DNA of 64,000 nt from Hypsibius dujardini (GCA_001579985.1 LRSR01010401.1:1-64000), one strand, 5' to 3'. Numbered from the stretch's first letter, positions 1 through 20,010 are shown. Notes: generated by a model not told the origin, from the sequence alone. Translations and numbers: made by a program.

Positions 1-428
1 TCTGCGAATCGTGTGAAACGGACACTCAACAAGCACTGTTAGTACGGTGCAGTACTCAAGCACGACATGCGGTTTTAACCAACAGAATCTCTTTTATCTC
101 GATTCATGGTGGAACTCGCCAAATTCAACACCCAAATCCAGGTGCTGAGTACCAAGGAAAGAACCGATGCGCGACACCAAAAGTCAAAAAGAGCCAAAAT
201 GCCGACAAACACCACAAATGGTGAAAGCACAGTGTCCTTGCACCGCATCACAAAATCGAACAACCGCTTTGTCGGTAAAAAGTAAAGCACGAGAACACCT
301 CCGTCTCCAACCAAAAGAGAAGGTAGAGAACTGAGATCATTTAGAAGTTCACAAACAAAGAGCCCAGATAAGCACCCTCTCCGACATCTGACATATACAG
401 TCAAAATGACAGTAGCTTCAGTGCAAGA
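1..428. other. 3' flank of INTS3, no gene seen
   Basis: No recognisable coding sequence. A minus-strand open frame at 75-404 is hydrophobic and valine/leucine rich, but it resembles no family I know and lies downstream of the INTS3 stop codon. It is most likely 3' UTR or intergenic sequence. Confidence 0.5.
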
Positions 429-3400
429 TCACTCGGTATCAACCGTTGGAGGGGATTTGTTGCGGTGTTTCTTTGGCCTTGTGAGGCGTGGCTCATCCTC
501 CTCGTCTGAGCTCAGCCGTGAGGAGCCAGGCCGACTGCTGGTGCTCTTCCCGGCTGCAGGGCGTTTCTTCCCAGTCTTCTCTTCACTAGAGCTCTTTTTT
601 ACCTTCTTCGTCGCGATGGGTTTCACTTCGTCTTCCTCTTCTTCCGGTTCCTCTTCCGCGACTAAACTGAACACCTCTCGAAACCTGCAACAAAGGAAAA
701 AGTCATCGACCTGCATCCATCCGTCCAACATGTACCAGAAACGGTTGCTTACTTCTCGCGAACAGACGGTGACGCAGATTCCTTTGCTTTCGCCAGAGCT
801 AGTTGCATGCTAGCGTGGTAGAGCATCTGGGTGAACCCTATCAACAATGGCAGAATGCCGAGTCAACACGGTGCAAGGTTGAAAATTGGACTGCCAGTCT
901 GAGCATACCGCCGTCACGAGCTTTCTTCCCGCCGCTCCTGTCATTCTCCGCTACGAACGATTGGATTGCCGTTATGTGACCCAATACGTGCTCCAGAGAT
1001 AACTCCTCCTTAGCAGGACTGGAATGCTTACTGAAATAAATACGTATATAAATACTCCTACAGATTGGGATCTATTGAAAACTGACAAAACAAAAAATTC
1101 TCACTTGGCTTGACGCTTTTTTTGCACCAGCTTGGCAATAATTTTAGCGAACATCTCAGCGACGTTAGCGGGGGAATCGTTGATGCACCACTGCATGGCC
1201 AGAGTGGAAAACGTATGGTCGTCCGCATCGTCGGGTTCCCTCCGTAATACCTCCCGGAAGACCTCTTCTCTGGGTCTACAAAGAAAACATCACATACTTT
1301 GGTACTAGTAGACGACCATTCATGAAATCCGGACATTAAACTCAACATACATCGTGTCTTTGAGTGACTCAAAAACTTGAATAGCTGCCTCCGGATGTTT
1401 TTTGAAATCGACCACTTTCAGCAGTTCTATGATCCAGGAGTCGGTCTTGAGCTCGTGCGCATGGAACAACTTCCAGAAAAAGGTCTGCTCAATCGTCTCC
1501 CACTTCACCGTCTCCCCTAAGAACAAGAGCAAGCAACGAAATTTGATTTCTGCGGTCAGAAAAGTTGTCTGCAGTCGGCCAGGAAAGAACTGACAAAAAG
1601 CCTCCTTACTGACGACATTGGCGCAAGCCTTGTCGGAAAACATCACCAGACGGCGCTGCAGGACGAGATTCCATAACGCCCGCAACTCCCAGGCATCGAT
1701 ATGACTGATGACCGCATGCGCGAAAAGCGGCGAATCCTTGGTCACCCGCGGCGCTTCCCGGTACAGGAACTTGGCTATATGCACCACCATCCGATGATCC
1801 TGACGACCACACCGGTCCATACAATTGGCCACAAACTCCTCGTACTGCGTCTGGGCGTCCTCATCGGTGGTCTGATTCTTCCGGCGCACAGCAAAGCACA
1901 ACGCCTCCAGGTCGGCGAGGGCGTCCCGGTCTTCGTCCTGAATGACTTTGGTCTTGCGGAAGAGCACATAGTAGACGAGGTAGAAGCCAATGTCCGGCAG
2001 GCACTCTGTCATTTCGGCTAGCAGGTTCAGGGCACGATGCCGCTGCGGCGAATCCTCAGACTCTTCCCATACTCGCCTAAAAAAGTAATAACAATTCGTG
2101 CCTAAATCCCTCCATTATGCACATTTCCCGATTGAGCAGTACTGTAACACCAGTACGGACATACCTGAACAGGATAAACAGCGGTGATTGGACGGAATCC
2201 TCGAAAGACCTGTAACACAGTTGGGGATGAAAAAACAAACACGGAATAAACCTATAAAAATCAGGAGCAGAACATACTCATCCGTGAGATTTTCGGGCAG
2301 GGCAAATCGGTCATAAATTGGCTTGATCGTCAATGCCAAAGTCCGGGCGAGGAGCTCACAGTCATCCATATCATAATTTTGACCCTGAATCACAAACCTC
2401 AAACCATCAGGGGAATTTCGCACAAAAAAACAGTTCGTTCATCTTCAAATCGAAATCGCAGTTCTCTTTAAGACCCAACATTTCGACGCACCTCATTGAT
2501 GACCTCCATCACGAAATTTTCCATCGCCTGGCACTTCTCGTCGTCGGTGCCCTCAGCCATTTCAACAAACAGCGGCTGCAACGAAGGCGCCATCATCCCC
2601 ACGCATTGCGCAAGGGATGGCTGCTCGGACGACCTCGAGCGTTTCCCGAGGGTGGGAGTTTTCGGCCGGCGTTTAGCTACTGATGCTTTCGCGGGTAACG
2701 CAACTTCCTCGTCGGGGTCTGAAAGACTGCTGGTATCCATTGGGAATTCATCCAGATCGCCGGAAGGTTTCTGTGGAGCAGGAGATGGAGGAAGAGGCTT
2801 TCCGTTGCCATTTGCTCCGTTGGTGTTGGTTCGATCGACCAATCGTTGGGCTGAAACGACAAACAAAAGGATGTCAATGCAAATGTCAAAACCCACAACG
2901 GCAAAAGATAGGGGGGGAACGACTGAATGAACGGTCAGGAAAGGTTAGGCTGACAATCAAGTGAACATTACCGGTAGGGTCTTCGCCAAAAAACTCGGGA
3001 AATGCCTTTCTCAGTGCAGTGCGGGCTTCCTCCGGTACCGCCTCCAAGATTGGAATGAAGGAAGGTATCACGCGCTTTTCTACCGCATACTGAATTGCGT
3101 CCAGCACCGACTTTCTGGTTTTCACTTGGGTGGGCGGATGGAACTCCAGAGCAATCTAAAAATGAAATTTGGCTGTCAATTGACACATGTGCACACTGAA
3201 GAGGCACAGCTGAATACCTTGCATAGGTAATCGATTAACGTCACGAATAGCGGCTTCCCGAGCACTCGAATGCTGTTCCCTCTCACATTCATCAACAAAA
3301 GGGTAGCTGGTTCTGTTAAAAAGTAAGCGTGTCTCGCAACAGGCAATCGTCCGTAGATTTGATCAAACAATCGTAACATACCGATATTCATGATGTTGTT

Positions 3401-6400
3401 CTCTACCCCGTCAAACAGTATCCAATCATAGAAGAGCGCCAGCATGCAGTTGTTGAGCCCCTGCGATGTCTGGAGGAAAAGAAACAATTGAAAAATTGAG
3501 CATTCACTCGGCAAATCTGTTCTACGCCGCCATACTTTGCAGTTCTGTAATAGGAACAGGATAAAATTCCAGCGCTGTAACACATCCGATCCAAGAATCT
3601 CATTACTGGGATGAACGGCCCGAATGACAAATCGAATGAGTTCCGGTAGGATGAGTTCGCTTTCTGGTGTGGAGAGATACTACGAGGAAGTAACAAGGGA
3701 ACTATGACAAACTATGGATTCTGCATCTTCAGTGACCCATTGGATCTTCAGTGATCCATTGGATCTCAGTGAGGCAATGGATCTTTAGTGACGCATTGGA
3801 TCTTCAGTGACCCATTGGGTCTTCAGTGATCCATTGGATCACAGTGAGGCATTGTATCCATCCTGCGCGCCTGCGTACCTGTTTGATGAATATATCAGAG
3901 TAGCGATTCACCACAGGGGCGCGCACTTTCGACAACATGAAGTTCACTTTCACTTCCAGCTCCGTGGAAATGCGATGGGCAAAGAGCCATCTTGGTGATT
4001 TGCTTAGTAAGAACTGCGGCAAACCTGAAAAAATAACTATTTTTTAGTTATCCTGCCGAAGTGATCATTCACTATTTTCATCCAAAGCGTCGCGGCCGAC
4101 ATCAAACTGTCACGGCTCACCTCCAGCAGTTAAGGGCAGGTTCTTTGGATTATTCACCAGATCATTCCAGAACTCCTTCATTTTTGGCATTTTACAGACG
4201 GCCATCAGTGAGCGTGTCAATTCCCTTCCAGCGAGAGACAGGTCCACAAACTGCAAACACAAATCAACGTCACGTTTTAGAACAATTAAGGGATCGACAT
4301 GGCTAACCGCGACGTACCCGAGTCCGCAAGAGATCAAGACAAAAATCCATCTCCTTGTCCTTAATGACGGAGAACTGCAGGGGAGAGTGATACTGGATCA
4401 GCTGGATGAAGGTGAGAACCGCCATCTGTACAATTGGCACGCTAGCCGGCGTCTCGAAATATGATCTGAAAGACAACGAAATAAAAAATTATGGATCTGA
4501 CCAATTGGTAAACAGAATATACTGCAGTAGCGAGACTGCATAGTACAGCAGCGCCAGACCGAAATCGAGACGTTCTCTCGCCCGTCGCGCCACTGTTTGT
4601 TTCATGCGAAACCCGTGAAGCCAGTCAATTCGAGGCGGCATTCTTTGCGCGCACACTTGAGAGCTCCTTCAGACTTCTTCATAGTCTCCGGAACCTTTAA
4701 GACACACACTTGACTCATCCGTCAGGTCGTAGTGTCTAAATTTGTCATCGTCTAAATCTAAAATGTCCCCCCCCCCGCGCACATTTGAGTCCTGAGTCCT
4801 GACGAGTGATTACTAGTACCTGTTCTCCGCAAAAATCTCCATGTAACTTTCCAAAAGCGCGATATTTTTCCAGTTTTCTCCACCTGGACAAAAAAAACAA
4901 CAACAAAAGAGAGGTTTATCGACGCGTCAAGCGCTTAAGGAGGCAATATGCTATGAAATCATACAACGTCCACTACGCAGATCAGGCACCTGGCGTGAAA
5001 CGGCCATTTGTAAGGTAGTATGCGTGCACTCACTGTGTTAAAAAACTGAGACTTGCACAGTGAGTGTACATACTACAGCTAGCGGAGAAACTTGCTACGG
5101 TTCGCCAGTCGTTGATTGATTTGGTGCAGTAAGCGTAAAGCTTGATTGATTTGGTGCCACAAGACACGTGTAACGTTACCAAGTTGGCAAATAAATGGTA
5201 GATTGATTGGTTGATTGTCTGAATTGAACATCGATAGGTGCATGACTGATTGATTGATCAAATCAAACATTGCACTTGACTGGCCAAACTATCAATCAAT
5301 GCTTTTCCATTTTGCACATACCACACCCAATAACTCAACCCCTGGTGAACTATCCACGAACAGTTTATCCGCCAACTGTGCCTTAAAATTTCCCGTTTCA
5401 CACCTAGCGCGTTTCAAATCAGGTGCTTTCCTCCGTACCGGTTAAGTTCCTCATGAAGGGAATATGTGCCCGATCGAGGTTGGCAATCCCGCTCTTGGTC
5501 ATGCCTTTCAGCAGCCATACCGCCTGCTTCTTGGTCGTATCCGACAGCTTGGAGAACTTGTCTTGCAACAGAATGTTGAGCGTCTTCACGACTGGTGCAA
5601 AAGCGTCGGCATTGAGCATCGATAGGACGGTCATGTCTCCCAGATACTGACAACAAAAAACACAAGGGAATAAGTCATCTCCCGTCCTCAAGATAAGATC
5701 ACATTTGTTCGACTTTACTGCCTATCAATCGCAAGACGGATGGCAAATCACAGCACGGACTGCGCAAACGCTCTAGTATGATACGATTCAATCAAACAAT
5801 CCATCAAAAAGCGAAGGCGTAATCATCCCATACGAGGGAGGAGTTCTGGAATGGGCCACTTGACTTTCCCGTACCCTGGAATGGGCCACCCTGGAATTAG
5901 AACTTCCACACGAGTTTGGCTATCATCAAAGTCCTGAGGGACGGAGAATAATCTATAACCCGGTGGAACGCGTATCAGATATGAAAAGAAGTTGTAGGAA
6001 CACGTTTAAAATACGAAATAATTGGACAGTTGGAAAAAGCTCACTATAGAGGTCGCTGACGATGCAGTGACTCATCTGTTTTCGATTAATTCGCGACAGA
6101 GCGCCCCCTGCCGCCCGGTGGCCTATTCCAGGGTAAGGAAAATCAAGTGGCCCATTCCAGAACCTTCCCTCATACCAGTAATCAAATGCTCGTAATCAAT
6201 CAATACAACCATTAACCCCTCCAAAAACTTCCGCGATCTGTTGCCAATCAAATCGGACCAGTATTCATAGAGGCGTTGAAATGCAAGTTCTTTGTTTCTC
6301 GAGTTCAATACAAGGCAACGCAGCGACTCGAACTGAACGCTTTTGCTGCTCGATTCAACATGATCAAGGGTTCACGTTTCTTTCTTGTATCATTTTCCAA

Positions 6401-7210
6401 TTTTCCATTTTTCACTCTTCTTTTTTCCCCTTTTATCGTTCCGTTCATACCCGGTCAGCCGAGACTGGATCGGTGAGGATGCCGTATAACAAGCCGTCCA
6501 AGAAGTCCGCATATTTGTCGACATTTTGTGTTGCCTGCGGAAAAGGGCGCTTTGTTTACCTATTTTTGCGTGTCCCCGTGCGATATGACTCGAGTGAATG
6601 AGAACCACAATGTGGGGCTGTGGGAATTTATCTTCTTTCCTCCCCATATCCCCGAGTCTTCAGTAGCACTTACGGCCTGGCTGAGCTTATCACGCGCTTC
6701 TTTCTGGGATGAGCCACTCTGTATGCTCACTACAAGGTTGAAATTCTTCTCAAGTCTCTGCAAGCAAGAAAAGAGAGAAATGTTGCAATTGAAATGTGAA
6801 AAAGTAGGCCGAAATTACGACCACCGCCAGTCACCACACCACGTTTACGCCGCAGTGCGCTGTGCTTGCCACAGCAAAAGCACGAGTAAGCCGTGAAAGT
6901 GAACGGACTGAACGCCGGACTGAACGCCAGACTGGAGTGAGCGACAAAGAGCGACAAGTTCAGAGTTCATTAGTGACGTCAGGGCGCTGCCTGCTACGTC
7001 ACGCCTGTCACCGGTCTCAGTCAGGTGGCTCCGCACCCAGGTGGATTGCACGCCCAAACCACAACAAACACCGGGGTTTTTGCTGCACGGAAAACCTCCC
7101 GAACTACGAACCTCGGCCAGATCGTCGAGGTCATCGACCGGAGGAACGGAAAATAAGAGTTGTGAAGTGGAAAACCCCGGATTCGACATCTGTTGTACCA
7201 TGATGATCAT
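429..7210 (-). CDS. INTS3: Integrator complex subunit 3
   Basis: Subunit of the nuclear Integrator complex, which cleaves snRNA and nascent RNAs; INTS3 is also the scaffold of the SOSS single-strand DNA-binding complex. About 19 exons follow the human protein from end to end. Well-placed exons are 7112-7210, 6674-6757, 6451-6534, 5439-5646, 4820-4883, 4318-4465, 4121-4250, 3879-4024, 3536-3679, 3382-3469, 3218-3312, 2972-3155 and 2492-2850; the rest lie at about 2281-2391, 2168-2212, 1350-2079, 1107-1276, 775-830 and 429-687. Diagnostic blocks include LLYGILTDP, AVHPSNEILGSD, LALFYDWILF and AVEKRVIPSFIPI. The C-terminus (FREVFSLVAEE, then an acidic Ser/Lys-rich tail) matches the human FSDLFSLAEE region. 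I chose the start at 7210 because the exon ends in DDLDDLAE, which splices in phase to RLEKNF as in the human N-terminus; a Met three codons in is also possible. The gene is divergent with NARS1. Its introns carry a MITE-like element, a hairpin and an 18-bp-type tandem repeat. Confidence 0.9.
3722..3858. repeat. Degenerate tandem repeat in an INTS3 intron
   Basis: About seven to eight units of 17-18 bp built on CATTGGATCTTCAGTGA. They lie in the intron between the exons at 3536-3679 and 3879-4024 and stop about 20 bp short of the donor site of the latter. The units differ at one to four positions each. Confidence 0.8.
5012..5080. repeat. Short inverted repeat (hairpin) in an INTS3 intron
   Basis: The arms, about 22 bp each at 5016-5038 and 5055-5077, are nearly perfect reverse complements (GTAGTATG..CACTCACTGTG) around a 16-bp loop. 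It lies inside the intron between exons 4820-4883 and 5439-5646. It could be a small foldback element or a structured RNA; nothing decides between the two. Confidence 0.6.
5831..6174. mobile_element. MITE-like element, copy 1 (most complete)
   Basis: Non-autonomous element of about 344 bp in an INTS3 intron. Its ends form a long terminal inverted repeat: the left end (CTGGAATGGGCCACTTGA..., from 5846) and the right end (...CAAGTGGCCCATTCCAG, to 6160) stay complementary for about 45 bp inward and some 10 bp outward. The interior has no open frame of note. It aligns over nearly its full length with the copy at 44016-44301 and with part of the copy at 33534-33686, sharing the block GAGCGCCCCCTGCC and the block AAAAAGCTCACTATAGAGGT. 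No transposase was seen, so the superfamily is unassigned; the flanking TA dinucleotides are compatible with a TA target but are not proof. Confidence 0.75.
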
Positions 7211-7837
7211 CTGCGGCGAGGAGGTGAAGTAAAGTGCTGCTGGTGGTGGAAAAAGAGAAAGCACATTTATAATTTCGGAACAGCCGCAACAACTCGACTG
7301 AGCTGGAAATCGCGGAATCGTGCAGTCTTTTATAGCCCGTCTGGCGCCCCGCCCCTCATTTGGAGCTGTGCCAGAGAACAGAGAGCGAAGACAGACCATA
7401 CGGAGACGAGCACGTACGACATGAGGAGTCGCAATTTTAGAACCGCAAATTTAGCTGGAGCATATAATGGCTAAAAATTAAATGTGTAGGAGTAGTTCCT
7501 ATTCGTGTTTTAGATGAGACGGATCTCATAGAATGACCGAATTTGCGTCCACTTAACTGTATAAGCCGCTTTCGGCATTTTCCCTGGGTGCACCTGAAGG
7601 ACGGCTACAACATACTGTATCGGTCCGATCGCACCGCACCAGATTTAGCGGAGCCGACCGTGGGTGAAAACGCAAACATTGGGACTCTTCTCGGTTTTTC
7701 GCTTATCTCACTGTTAATTATTGCATCGAAATTCCCTTTCTCACTTTCATCAGCCGCTAGCCAAATTCGGTTTTTCCCAGGTATAAAGTCGTCAGTTTTG
7801 CGCTTTCTTAATTCATTTGCCAGTGAGACCGATCAAA
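7211..7837. promoter_or_regulatory. Divergent promoter between INTS3 and NARS1
   Basis: A 627-bp interval separates two ATG codons pointing away from each other, so both promoters and both 5' UTRs must lie here or in upstream exons. I saw no convincing TATA box close to either start, which is usual for housekeeping genes. Confidence 0.55.
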
Positions 7838-10650
7838 ATGACTGAACAACTGGAGAAGAAACTGGGTACGTTTTTTACGAGAGCATTTTCAATGCATGTA
7901 GACCTCTTCCATGGGTCGCCGGAAAATTTTCAATCGCTGCATTGATTTTTTTACTTCCGGTCAACTAGTGGTTATTTTTCAGCATCTTTGTACGTGTCGG
8001 AAAAGTCGGGTTCGGACGAGTCGGGTGACGGTTCGGAAGGAAACCCTTTCAAAACTGCGTTGAAGGTGAGGGATTTAGCATTCCTGCTTCCTGAACAGTG
8101 GTTATTGAAATCTCTTTTTGTGTCGTGTTTAGGCGTGGCATCAAGGCGGCGAAAACGGCACAGCTGTGTTTGTGGAAGCAGCTGATGGGGGAGATGCTCA
8201 GAAGGTTCGAACTGAAGCTACCATTGAATTTGATTGGACTTGAATTTTCACTTGACGACGTGTCAATTCTTTATTGTGGTTTGTTTTCTCCAGCCAAAGT
8301 GGCAGCCCATTTCCGATTCCGCAGTGAAGAAGGTTAAGAAGCTGTATCAGCAGGACTTAAAAAAAGCGGAAAAACACGCGGAGAAGGAGAAGGAAGATCT
8401 TGCTCGGAGGGAGAAGAATCTGGAGGAGGCCAAGGGAATTGTGATATCGGAGGATAAATCACTGCCAGCAGCTAAGCAGGTTAGTCGTTAGTGGTTGATT
8501 GATTGATTTATCGGAGGATAAATCACTGCCAGCAGCTAAGCAGGTTAGTCCTTAGTTGTCGATTGATTCATTGATTTATCGGAGGATAAATCACTGCCAG
8601 CAGCTAAGCAGGTTAGTCCTTAGTTGTTGATTGATTCATTGATTTATCGGAGGATAAATCACTGCCAGCGGCTAAGCAGGTTAGTCCTTAGTTGTTAATT
8701 GATTGATTTATCGAGCTTTCCGACTGGTCGCGATTGCTGTTGAGCTTTGATTGATCCGTTGATTGAGTAACGATTCTTGCTTGTAATGTAAGAATTACCA
8801 TAGTATGCCTACAGTATTTAGGCTATTTATGACATCTGCTTCCAACTAAATTGACGATACTTTACAGATTAAGCTTCGTGATGCTAAGGCAACTCGCGAT
8901 GTCCGTGTGAAGATCTTTGGCTGGGTTCATCGGCTACGGCGGCAGGGAAAGAATCTGATGTTTGTCGTTCTCCGTGATGGAACTGGCTTCCTGCAGTGCG
9001 TTCTAACTGATCAACTGGTAAGTGTTAGTACATTGCTGTACCAAACACACGCTCTCCTAACACTTTAGTCAGTAATGAACTTCACAGTTTTCTAACCATG
9101 TCCTGATTATGCTAGTGTCACACAGTGGAGGCCGTGACCCTTGCCACCGAATCATCGGTCTGTCTTTACGGAGTTATTAAGGCCCTTCCGGATGGGAAGA
9201 CCGCGCCGGATGGACACGAGCTAGTGGTCGACTACTGGGAGCTGATTGGTTCATCACCCGCAGGCGGCACCGACAACGTACTGAACGAAGAGTCCGGAGT
9301 CGACGTGATGTTGGACCAGCGGCACATTGGCATTCGGGGCGAGACTGTGAGATTGGTTCCCTCTCTACTTCCATATGCACACGAACTTCGAATAATTGTG
9401 TGTCCCTTTGTAGTTGTCGAAGATTCTGAAACTGCGAGGAGTTTTGACACAAGCCTTCCGGGAGCACTACATCGCCCGGGGCTACAACGAAGTTACACCC
9501 CCGACAATGGTCCAAACGCAGGTGGAAGGAGGCTCGACGCTCTTCAAGCTGGATTATTTCGGCGAGGAGGCGTATCTGACGCAGTCTTCGCAGCTCTATC
9601 TGGAGAGTGCTGTTCCGGCCCTCGGCGATGTCTTCGCGATTGCGCAGTCTTACCGTGCGGAGCAGTCGCGGACGCGCCGACATCTTGCCGAGTATGCGAC
9701 GCTAAGCCACCATCCCTTCGCTCGATGTGGTTAATGTAAGTGTCTTTTTATCTACCCAGATATACGCACGTTGAGGCTGAGTGTGGATTCATCGACTTTG
9801 AGGAGCTCCTCTCCCGCATCGAGGACTTGTTGGTCGATGTAGCGCAACGCGTCATGGACGGTCCGAATGCCTACTTGGTCCATGAGCTGAACCCCGTATG
9901 TTGTCAAATTCACTACCCGGATCTGATGTATAAGTGAAAGGTTTACCATTTTTTCCGTCATGCTTAGGGCTTCAAAATACCCAAGAAGCCAATCAAGCGC
10001 ATGGATTATTCGGATGCGATCAAGTATCTGAAAGAGCACAACATTACGAAAGATGACGGAACGTTTTACGAATTTGGCGAGGTATGAGTGGGTTTCTCAT
10101 TGGGGCTGGAAAGAGAGTTCCTAAATGAAATTGCAGCTAAACGGTTGAGACAAGACACTTTTTTTCTTAGGATATTCCCGAGAAACCGGAAAGAACAATG
10201 ACCGATCAAATTGGCGAGGTAAATTGATCACTGCTGCTTTGGCGTTTAAGGGTATTCTTTAATTGCTCATTTGCCGTGTAGCCGATATTCCTGTTGCGCT
10301 TCCCGGCCGGCATCAAGTCCTTCTACATGAAGCGTGTTCCGAACCCGACCGACCCACAAGATAAGTCAAAGGAGCTAACTGAGTCGGTGGATGTGCTGAT
10401 GCCGAACGTCGGGGAGATTGTCGGCGGCTCCATGAGGATGACTGGGTACGAGGAACTGCTGGACGCGTTCAAGGAGAACGGACTGAAACCGGAGCACTAC
10501 TACTGGTACACGGACCAGCGCAAGTTTGGCACGTTTCCCCACGGTGGCTACGGACTCGGTTTGGAGCGCTACTTAACCTGGATGGCCAACCGCGATCACA
10601 TCCGGGAATGCACCATCTACCCGCGCTTTGTTGACCGCTGCAAGCCTTAA
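7838..10650 (+). CDS. NARS1: Cytoplasmic asparaginyl-tRNA synthetase
   Basis: Charges tRNA-Asn with asparagine in the cytosol; class IIb synthetase. Eleven exons join in phase to 564 codons plus stop: 7838-7865, 7983-8065, 8133-8204, 8294-8479, 8868-9017, 9116-9346, 9414-9691, 9760-9895, 9968-10081, 10171-10218 and 10282-10650. The human enzyme has about 548 residues. In order there are the eukaryotic N-terminal extension ([15 protein letters not shown], then a Lys/Glu-rich helix), the OB-fold anticodon-binding domain ([16 protein letters not shown]) and the catalytic core. The core has [20 protein letters not shown], motif 2 ([14 protein letters not shown], completed across an intron) and motif 3 ([13 protein letters not shown]). 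Key residues look intact, so the gene should be functional. It converges on the ABCC gene. The donor of exon 4 has been copied tandemly into the following intron (8447-8710). Confidence 0.96.
8447..8710 (+). repeat. Four tandem copies of an exon end plus its splice donor
   Basis: Units of 64-68 bp, starting at 8447, 8511, 8579 and 8647, each repeat the last 33 bp of NARS1 exon 4, its CAG/GTTAGT donor site and some 30 bp of intron. Only the first copy is in the reading frame, because the frame meets TAG eleven bases after the first donor. The three later copies are therefore intronic pseudo-donors. Copy-to-copy identity is above 90 percent by eye, so the expansion is recent. Confidence 0.9.
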
Positions 10651-11265
10651 GGAGATGAATTGTTTCGTGTTTCGAATTGCTTCGGTGAGATGTTGTCATT
10701 TTTTTCTAAAATGTTACCACTTTTAATCTTATTAAATCATGAAAAGGGTCGTAAACGCGGGCCTGGCACTAATCGCGCCTGTCTGGTGTTTACCTGGTCT
10801 GGTGTGTGTTTACCTGGTGGTGGTGTCAGAGTCTTTGTGGGCATCATGTGGGCTTAATTAATTGGATCGTATTGGGAAGAAACCTGATGATGACTTTTGA
10901 TGGTCAGTCGACCATCGATCGTTGTGTGTGGCTCCATGGACCCACGTATGATGAGATCAGGCCGGGCAGGGCAGGGCAGGGCAGGTCAGGCGATTTGTAT
11001 TATGATTAGATGTATAGAGTACGAGTACGAGTACATATATATTCATAGTTCTTTTAAAAGTAACTCTGACTTGCGCCGCAGATAGAACAGCATGGTGTGA
11101 GAAAGCTTGAAGAGAGGATATTGACAAAACAGACGCGATATGCCTCTGAGACGAACAGACTACCTATGCTGCATACTGTCAGAAGTGTCCGGTGGGTTTC
11201 AGAGGGGCATGTTTAATGTCCTAAAGTAACGTTTCAAATTGGTTACACGCGTCCGATCCGGCCTA
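10651..11265. other. Convergent intergenic interval NARS1/ABCC
   Basis: Holds the 3' UTRs of two converging genes. An ATTAAA near 10732 could be the NARS1 poly(A) signal. A short (GGGCA)n run at about 10963-10985 and a GAGTAC repeat at about 11017-11034 are the only structure seen. No gene. Confidence 0.5.
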
Positions 11266-18654
<7,389 letters not shown>

Positions 18655-19402
18655 ATTCTGCGTTAAACCTGGAGCCAGCTCACAGGCAACACAAGAGACA
18701 AAGGGGAAATTATTTCACCAGCCGAATTTCTTGGGATTTGTTTTTTAAGCAACCAACATCCAATGCTGCGCATGCGGAAATCGAATCGCGATAATGCTGG
18801 TTATATAGTATGTGACTGAAATAGTACTACACAGCAAGGACCATGGTACTTGAGTAGTATGGGTGTGCTTGCTACGTAGTTCTTTGTGTACCTTTTTGCC
18901 GACCAGCATATAACACATGTCACGGTAGCTTCCATAAAACCGTCGTACCTGTTTGTAAGTAATACGAGTAAGGCAAAACTTTTTGTCTTGTCATATTACA
19001 CATGCCACCACACTTTCAGTAGGAATTCCTGGCTCACACGTGTTAGCAGGTCCACAGATCCCGCCAATTTTTGTTCCCTCCTGTATCAGCGCGGCTCTAA
19101 TCTGAACCTTTGAAGTTACTGTACAAGCATTCCAGTGGCCAGATGTTGAGGTGCTGGTTTGCGAGTGCGGGGACTACGCGCCATTTTTTCTGCGTTTCAA
19201 GTTACACGCGCCGTAGTACTGCTACAGTTTGCAATGGTTTCCGGGTTGTTAAGTGATGATTGAGTCGATCTGCCGGTCCAATACAAAGCGAAATTACATG
19301 TGACTAGAAGCATACACGGATGAGTAGAGGTAAATTTGGCGGAAGGTGCGGTGCAGACCTGTTATAATAATATCAGAACAGTAGACCTAAATTGCAGTAC
19401 TA

Positions 19403-19456
19403 CAACAGAGTTATTCTACACAACAGAGTTATTCTACACAACAGAGTTATTCTACA
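19403..19456. repeat. 18-bp tandem repeat, three copies
   Basis: Three exact units of ACAACAGAGTTATTCTAC, shifted by the surrounding sequence. No known function. Confidence 0.85.
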
Positions 19457-19928
19457 GCTTGTGACATAAAAGGCACTGCTCGTTCTTTGCCTCACTAGCA
19501 AAGACATTTATCCCAGTCTGATTCATACGTTCAAAAGTAGGCGAACGAAAAGTGAAAGAAAGGCTAATAAGTTGGTGGGTGTGCTAGACGCTTGCCGGAA
19601 CTTACCCAATTTCACATACCCAATTATAATGTAACAACTCAATACGTTAAAATTCGTCAGCAGGTATCTGCTTTGCCCATAACATGTATCAACATACGGT
19701 AAAAACCTTATAACCCCTTGGATCTACGTTTGAATGACATACCGGATATCGATGTTCGGTAAATAATAAAAAAGTTTAGCGCCGTGACGGGGCAGCCATT
19801 AGTCGTTCAAAATTTGACGGTACCGGTACATAACCGTTATTGTGAGGGTCACACTGTTTAAGGTTATTCTGGGGTGGACCATCTGTAACAATAATATGCA
19901 TTCGATCTGGATGACCGACGGTCTGATG

Positions 19929-20010
19929 GAGTGGTGAATGGACGGATGGACGGATGGACGGATGGACGAATGGACGGGTGGACGGATGGACGGATGGACG
20001 GATGGATGGA
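19929..20010. repeat. (GGAC/GGAT)n minisatellite
   Basis: About 80 bp of GGACGGAT units with GGATGGAT and GAAT variants, in the gene-poor interval upstream of ABCC. Confidence 0.85.

Noticed and set aside
6123-6308. 61-codon minus-strand frame within INTS3 first taken for an exon
   Set aside because: The flanking exons 6451-6534 and 5439-5646 join in phase without it, and it overlaps the end of the MITE-like element.
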